A stretch of 64,000 nucleotides of DNA, taken from assembly GCF_020531945.1 (NCBI RefSeq), contig NZ_JAJATZ010000001.1, positions 186,001 through 250,000 on the forward strand. Direction: 5' to 3'. This stretch comes from Loktanella gaetbuli (GTDB taxonomy: Bacteria; Pseudomonadota; Alphaproteobacteria; Rhodobacterales; Rhodobacteraceae). Position 1 is the first letter of the stretch; each line of letters starts with the position of its first letter. The notes below the pieces were generated by a model. That model had not been told where the DNA came from. It made no database searches and saw only the letters and a program-made list of their open reading frames with translations. A program made the translations under genes and the position numbers. Below, piece by piece: positions 59,841 through 64,000 of this stretch.

Positions 59841-61190
59841 TCAGGCCAGCATCGTCATCGGGTTTTCAAGGTTGTCCTTGATCGCTGCCAGCAGGTTTGC
59901 CCCCAGCGCACCGTCGATGACCCGGTGATCGACCGACAGGGTCACGGACATGACCATGCCCACGGACAATTCACCGTCCTTGCCGACAATGGGTTTCTTG
60001 ACGCCCGCGCCGACCGCGAGGATCGCAGAGTGTGGCGGGTTGATGATGGCGTCAAAGTTGTCGATGCCGAACATTCCCAGGTTCGAAATCGCAAAGCTGC
60101 CGCCCTGATATTCGTGCGGTGCCAGTTTGCGGTCGCGGGCGCGGGATGCCAGGTCCTTCATCTCTGACGACAGGGCCGACAGCGATTTCATCTCGGCGTC
60201 TTTCAGCACCGGGGTGAACAGGCCGCCTTCGATGGCGACGGCAACGGCGACGTCGGACTTTTCAAATCGCAGCGTGCGGTCGTTGGCCCAGACGGCGTTT
60301 GCCTCTGGCACCTGTTGCAGGGCCAGTGCGCAGGCCTTGATGATGAAATCGTTGACCGACAGCTTGACGCCGCGCGCTTCGAGTTGGGTATTCAGCTGGC
60401 TGCGGAATTTCATCAGCGCATCCAGCTGGATATCCCGGCGCAGATAGAAATGAGGCACGGTCTGCTTGGCCTCGGTCAGGCGGGCGGCGACGGTTTTGCG
60501 CATACCGTCGAGTTTGACCTCTTCAAACGGGCGACCCTCGTAGGTTTTGAGGATGACATCCGTTGATGGACCAGTTGCCATCGCACTGCCTTTGGGGGCG
60601 TCCGCCTTGGCCGCAGGTGCAGCTGCTTCGGCTTTTGCCGTGGCAGGCTGGGCCGTCACGTTTTCAACGTCAGCCTTGACAATACGGCCACGCGGGCCGG
60701 ACCCGGTGATGTTGGCAAGGTCGAGGCCCTTGTCCGCGGCGATCCGGCGGGCGAGGGGGGAGGCAAAGATGCGCTCACCGTTCTTGGAACCCGCTGCCGG
60801 GGCTGCGGGCTTGTCCTCTTGCGCGGCCGATCCGGACCGGCCGTAACCGGCGGCGGGTTCAGTCGCCTCTGACGGTTCTGCCGGGGCAGCGTTTGATGAC
60901 GCAGGTGCGGGTTTGGCGTCTGCGCCGCCGATGTCGTCGGCAGTTTCGCCATCGGCCAGAAGGATCGCGATCACGTCGTTGACCTTCACGCCTTCGGTGC
61001 CTTCGGCTACGGTGATCTTGCCGATGACACCTTCGTCCACGGCTTCGAATTCCATCGTGGCCTTGTCGGTTTCGATTTCGGCCAGCAGATCGCCGGACTG
61101 CACGGTGTCGCCTTCCTTGACCAGCCATTTGGCCAGCGTGCCTTCCTCCATCGTGGGGGACAGGGCGGGCATCAGGATTTCAATGGGCAT
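59841..61190 (-). CDS. pdhC: Pyruvate dehydrogenase E2 (dihydrolipoamide acetyltransferase)
   Basis: The core acetyltransferase of the pyruvate dehydrogenase complex, 449 residues. It has one lipoyl domain (about 1-80, Lys in ETDKATMEFE), an Ala/Pro linker and a peripheral-subunit-binding domain (about 140-175, FASPLARRIAADKGLDLANI). The catalytic domain ends with SVDHRVIDGALGANLLAAIK. It follows pdhB by 12 bases. No E3 gene is in the window. Confidence 0.96.
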   Translation of the reverse strand: MPIEILMPALSPTMEEGTLAKWLVKEGDTVQSGDLLAEIETDKATMEFEAVDEGVIGKITVAEGTEGVKVNDVIAILLADGETADDIGGADAKPAPASSNAAPAEPSEATEPAAGYGRSGSAAQEDKPAAPAAGSKNGERIFASPLARRIAADKGLDLANITGSGPRGRIVKADVENVTAQPATAKAEAAAPAAKADAPKGSAMATGPSTDVILKTYEGRPFEEVKLDGMRKTVAARLTEAKQTVPHFYLRRDIQLDALMKFRSQLNTQLEARGVKLSVNDFIIKACALALQQVPEANAVWANDRTLRFEKSDVAVAVAIEGGLFTPVLKDAEMKSLSALSSEMKDLASRARDRKLAPHEYQGGSFAISNLGMFGIDNFDAIINPPHSAILAVGAGVKKPIVGKDGELSVGMVMSVTLSVDHRVIDGALGANLLAAIKDNLENPMTMLA

Positions 61191-61202
61191 GTCCTAAAAT
61201 CC

Positions 61203-62582
61203 TTATTTGTAAGTGACTTGTTTGCAGGCCTCGACCACCTCGTCGGTGGTGATCAGGGCATGCTTTTCAAGGTTGGCGGCATAGGGCATGGGCACGTCCT
61301 TGCCGGTGCAGGTGATGACGGGCGCATCCAGATAGTCGAAGGCCTCTTGCATGATCACACCGCTGATGTAGCCGCCGACGCTGCCCTGCGGCCAGCCTTC
61401 CTCGACGGTGACGCAACGGTTTGTCTTGCGCACGGATTCGAGGATCGTGGCAGTGTCCATCGGGCGCAGGGTGCGCAGGTTGATGACCTCGGCCTTGATG
61501 CCTTCTTCGGCCAGCTTGTCAGCCGCTTCCAGCGCGTAGGTCATGCCGATACCAAACGACACGATGGTCACATCATCGCCGTCGCGTTCGATCTTGGCCT
61601 TGCCAAATGGAATGGTGAAATCATCCATCACAGGCACATCGAAGGACCGACCATACAGGATTTCGTTCTCGAGAAAGATCACCGGGTTCGGGTCGCGAAT
61701 GGCCGTTTTCATCAGACCTTTGGCGTCTGCGGCAGAGTAGGGCATCACGACCTTGAGGCCGGGGATCTGCATGAACCATGCCGCGTAGTCCTGGCTGTGC
61801 TGCGCGCCCACACGGGCAGCGGCACCATTGGGACCACGGAACACCATGGGCGCACCCATCTGGCCGCCGGACATATACAGCGTCTTTGCGGCAGAGTTGA
61901 TGATCTGGTCCATCGCCTGCATGGCAAAGTTGAATGTCATGAATTCCACGATGGGACGCAGACCGCCAAAGGCAGCACCCACGCCGATCCCGGCAAAACC
62001 ATGTTCGGTGATTGGTGTGTCGATCACGCGGCGTGCGCCGAATTCGTCCAACAGACCCTGGGAAATCTTGTAGGCACCCTGATATTCGGCGACTTCTTCG
62101 CCCATCAGAAAGACGCTTTCGTCGCGGCGCATTTCCTCGGCCATCGCGTCGCGCAAGGCTTCGCGGACGGTGGTTTTCTTGACCTCTGTGCCCTCGGGCC
62201 AGTCCGGGGTCCGGTCGGACGGGGCTGGCGCGGGGTGCGTCTTGGCCGCGGCGGGGGCTGTTTCGGACGATTGTTCCTTGTCGGCTGCCACGGGCTGTTG
62301 CGACTGGCTGTCGTCTACCTTGGCGTCGTCCATGCTTTCGCCGTCTTCCAGCAGCACGGCGATCACGTCATTGACCTTTACGCCTTCGGTGCCTTCGGGG
62401 ATGACGATCTTGCCGATCGTGCCTTCGTCGACGGCCTCGAATTCCATCGTGGCCTTGTCGGTTTCAATCTCGGCGAGGATATCACCGGATGCGACGGTGT
62501 CGCCTTCCTTGACCAGCCATTTGGCCAGCGTGCCTTCTTCCATCGTGGGGCTCAGGGCGGGCATCAGAATTTCGGTTGCCAT
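61203..62582 (-). CDS. pdhB: Pyruvate dehydrogenase E1 beta with N-terminal lipoyl domain
   Basis: The thiamine-diphosphate E1 beta subunit, 459 residues. Unlike most bacterial E1 beta (about 330 residues), residues 1-80 are a lipoyl domain nearly identical to that of E2 (ILMPALSPTMEEGTLAKWL). An acidic linker joins it to the transketolase-type region from about 137 (KTTVREALRDAMAEEMRRDE, EVAEYQGAYKISQGLLDEFG). This is a known alphaproteobacterial variant. It lies 3 bases after pdhA. Confidence 0.96.
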   Translation of the reverse strand: MATEILMPALSPTMEEGTLAKWLVKEGDTVASGDILAEIETDKATMEFEAVDEGTIGKIVIPEGTEGVKVNDVIAVLLEDGESMDDAKVDDSQSQQPVAADKEQSSETAPAAAKTHPAPAPSDRTPDWPEGTEVKKTTVREALRDAMAEEMRRDESVFLMGEEVAEYQGAYKISQGLLDEFGARRVIDTPITEHGFAGIGVGAAFGGLRPIVEFMTFNFAMQAMDQIINSAAKTLYMSGGQMGAPMVFRGPNGAAARVGAQHSQDYAAWFMQIPGLKVVMPYSAADAKGLMKTAIRDPNPVIFLENEILYGRSFDVPVMDDFTIPFGKAKIERDGDDVTIVSFGIGMTYALEAADKLAEEGIKAEVINLRTLRPMDTATILESVRKTNRCVTVEEGWPQGSVGGYISGVIMQEAFDYLDAPVITCTGKDVPMPYAANLEKHALITTDEVVEACKQVTYK

Positions 62583-62585
62583 CGA

Positions 62586-63596
62586 TCAAGCCTCCTGCGG
62601 AACTTCGGTTGCGTAAATGTCGGTCCACAACTCTTCGAGTGCGGGTTCGGGGCTTTCCTTGGCGAATTCTGCGGATTCGTTGACGATGCCTTTGATTTCC
62701 TTGTCGATCGCCTTCAGGTCGTCCTCGGTCGCATGATTGCCGGTCAGCAGGAGATCGCGGATCTGTTCGATCGGATCTCGTTCGTCCCGCATTTTCTGGA
62801 CCTCTTCGCGGGTCCGATATTTTGCGGGATCGGACATGGAATGCCCACGGTAGCGGTAGGTCTTGATTTCCAGGATATAGGGGCCCTTGCCGGCGCGGCA
62901 GTGGGCCACAGCCTTTTCGCCGGCCTCCTTGACCGCCAGCACGTCCATGCCGTCAACCTCTTCGCCGGGGATGCCGTAGGCGGCACCGCGTTCCCAGTAG
63001 CTGGGGGATTTCGTGGACCGTTGCGTGGATGTGCCCATCGCATATTGGTTGTTTTCAATCACGAAAATCACCGGCAGATCCCACAGTTCGGCCATGTTGT
63101 AGGTCTCGTAGACCTGACCTTGGTTGGCTGCACCGTCGCCGAAATAGGTGAATGTGACGTTGTCGTTGCCCTTGTACTTGTCGGCAAAGGCCAGACCGGC
63201 GCCCAGCGGCACCTGTGCCGCGACGATCCCGTGACCGCCGTAGAAATGCTTTTCCTTCGAGAACATGTGCATGCTCCCGCCCTTGCCCTTGGAGTAGCCA
63301 CCTTCGCGGCCCGTCAGCTCAGCCATCACACCCTTGGGGTCCATGCCGCAGGCCAGCATGTGGCCGTGGTCGCGGTAGGACGTGACGCGCTTGTCACCTT
63401 CCTTGGCGGCGGCCTCGAGTCCGACGACGACAGCCTCTTGGCCGATATAGAGGTGGCAGAAACCACCGATCAGGCCCATGCCGTACAATTGTCCGGCCTT
63501 CTCCTCGAAACGCCGGATCATCAGCATGTCGCGGTAGTAGCCTTTCAGCTCTTCCGCCGACACATTCGGCTGGGCGTCCTTTTTCTTTGGCGGCAT
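62586..63596 (-). CDS. pdhA: Pyruvate dehydrogenase E1 alpha
   Basis: The thiamine-diphosphate-binding alpha subunit of E1, 336 residues. The TPP motif is seen as FGDGAANQGQVYETYNMAEL. RDHGHMLACGMDP and the phospho-loop region YRYRGHSMSDPAKYRTREE are present. It is the first gene of pdhABC. A 24-base dyad lies 25 bases before its ATG. Confidence 0.97.
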   Translation of the reverse strand: MPPKKKDAQPNVSAEELKGYYRDMLMIRRFEEKAGQLYGMGLIGGFCHLYIGQEAVVVGLEAAAKEGDKRVTSYRDHGHMLACGMDPKGVMAELTGREGGYSKGKGGSMHMFSKEKHFYGGHGIVAAQVPLGAGLAFADKYKGNDNVTFTYFGDGAANQGQVYETYNMAELWDLPVIFVIENNQYAMGTSTQRSTKSPSYWERGAAYGIPGEEVDGMDVLAVKEAGEKAVAHCRAGKGPYILEIKTYRYRGHSMSDPAKYRTREEVQKMRDERDPIEQIRDLLLTGNHATEDDLKAIDKEIKGIVNESAEFAKESPEPALEELWTDIYATEVPQEA

Positions 63597-63620
63597 CGCG
63601 GGTCCCCTCGTGGTTCCAGA

Positions 63621-63644
63621 GAATTGTTTAGTGTTAAACTATTC
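63621..63644. promoter_or_regulatory. 24-bp dyad upstream of pdhA, candidate operator
   Basis: GAATTGTTTA-GTGT-TAAACTATTC: the 10-base arms match in reverse complement at nine of ten positions (GAAT, then GTTTA, against TAAAC, then ATTC). It lies 25 bases upstream of the pdhA start and would fit a dimeric repressor overlapping the promoter. Which regulator binds is unknown. Confidence 0.45.
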
Positions 63645-63702
63645 CCCGAACATAGAACGGGACGCAGGGTAACGCAACGCGATCGCCGCAAAAAGCTGTG
63701 GG

Positions 63703-64000
63703 TCAGCGGATCACCATCTCGTCCGTGCGGATCAGGCCCAGCACGTCGCGGGCCTGTTCGTCCAGCAGATCAAGGTCGAGGTATTTGTCCGACAGCCGCA
63801 TGGTCAGGTTTTCCATGCGGGCGACCTCGGCACGCAGCTGTTCCAGTTCGACCTCCAGCGCGCGACCTTCGGCTCCGATGCCACTGCGTTTCAGAACACC
63901 GTAGTCGCCCTGGATCGCGGCAAATGTGAAATAGAACCCTAACGCCAGTGCGCCCAGAAAATAGATCAAGGTCCCGATTGCGGGTCTTTTTTGTCTTGTC
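63703..64000 (-). CDS. FtsB/DivIC-type septum formation initiator, start at the window edge
   Basis: A small bitopic division protein with one N-terminal transmembrane helix (IYFLGALALGFYFTFAAI) and a coiled coil (LEVELEQLRAEVARMENLTM) ending DLLDEQARDVLGLIRTDE. A TTG at 63969 would give 88 residues. The frame stays open to base 64000 with TRQKRPAIGT before the helix, a typical basic cytoplasmic tail. The base at 64000 fits the last base of an ATG, so the start codon probably straddles the window edge. It is commonly found upstream of pdhA in this order. Confidence 0.88.
   Translation of the reverse strand, partial: TRQKRPAIGTLIYFLGALALGFYFTFAAIQGDYGVLKRSGIGAEGRALEVELEQLRAEVARMENLTMRLSDKYLDLDLLDEQARDVLGLIRTDEMVIR

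Noticed and set aside
61218..63929. A 903-residue open frame on the plus strand opposite pdhABC
   Set aside because: It spans three well-supported pdh genes and their gaps, is His/Gly-rich with no domain resemblance, and is the kind of antisense frame produced by high-G+C codon bias.

Overview
The window is about 60% G+C by eye and reads as a chromosome segment of a marine-type alphaproteobacterium of the order Rhodobacterales (Roseobacter/Rhodobacter relatives). Evidence is gene content and synteny: dusB(nifR3)-ntrB-ntrC-ntrY-ntrX-trkA-trkH-hfq-hflX, a lipoyl-carrying pyruvate dehydrogenase E1 beta, LpxI in place of LpxH, and a gene transfer agent (GTA) cluster between fabF-mltG and cysE. 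Nearly every base is coding, and many neighbours overlap by 1 or 4 bases.

Layout. 1-5304 (+): the 3' part of bamA, an OmpH/Skp chaperone, fabZ, lpxA, lpxI, lpxB (envelope and lipid A). 5381-9692 (-): an outer-membrane protein with a long Ala/Gln-rich insert, an EamA transporter, a small monooxygenase-like protein, guaA. 9820-12971: an orphan MttB-family methyltransferase, a small protein, and a helix-turn-helix protein whose promoter region carries a TTAA-N7-TTAA (CtrA-type) box. 13071-18715: lipA, a 59-residue membrane protein, hpt, coq10, amtB, cinA, pgpA, ispDF. 18903-30628 (+): dusB, ntrBC, ntrYX, trkAH, hfq, hflX. 30826-33408 (-): glnA, glnB, a Hint-domain protein. 33581-39807: tRNA-Leu(TAG), tig, a secreted protein, rpsF-rpsR-rplI (-), a membrane protein, yceI, and a cytochrome b561-YceI fusion (-). 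39945-44630 (+): fabD, fabG, acpP, fabF, mltG. 44807-58938 (+): the GTA structural cluster g1 to g15 plus one small gene. 58964-59773: cysE. 59841-64000 (-): pdhC, pdhB, pdhA and a FtsB/DivIC gene running off the edge.

The GTA is the most interesting system. All head and tail genes look intact except the major capsid gene, which has an in-frame amber codon (49107-49109) at codon 203 of 394. The frame continues unchanged on the far side. Either capsid production is lost by one base change, the stop is read through, or the base is a sequencing error. The helix-turn-helix protein at 11904 is a candidate for the GTA activator GafA, judging from its architecture (N-terminal HTH, C-terminal sigma-like helices) and its CtrA-type promoter box. 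If so, activator and target lie about 33 kb apart in this window.

Other points: NtrC and NtrX both lack the GAFTGA loop used to contact sigma-54. A 24-bp dyad precedes pdhA. Convergent gene pairs share strong hairpin terminators. No insertion sequence, integrase, CRISPR array or rRNA was seen.
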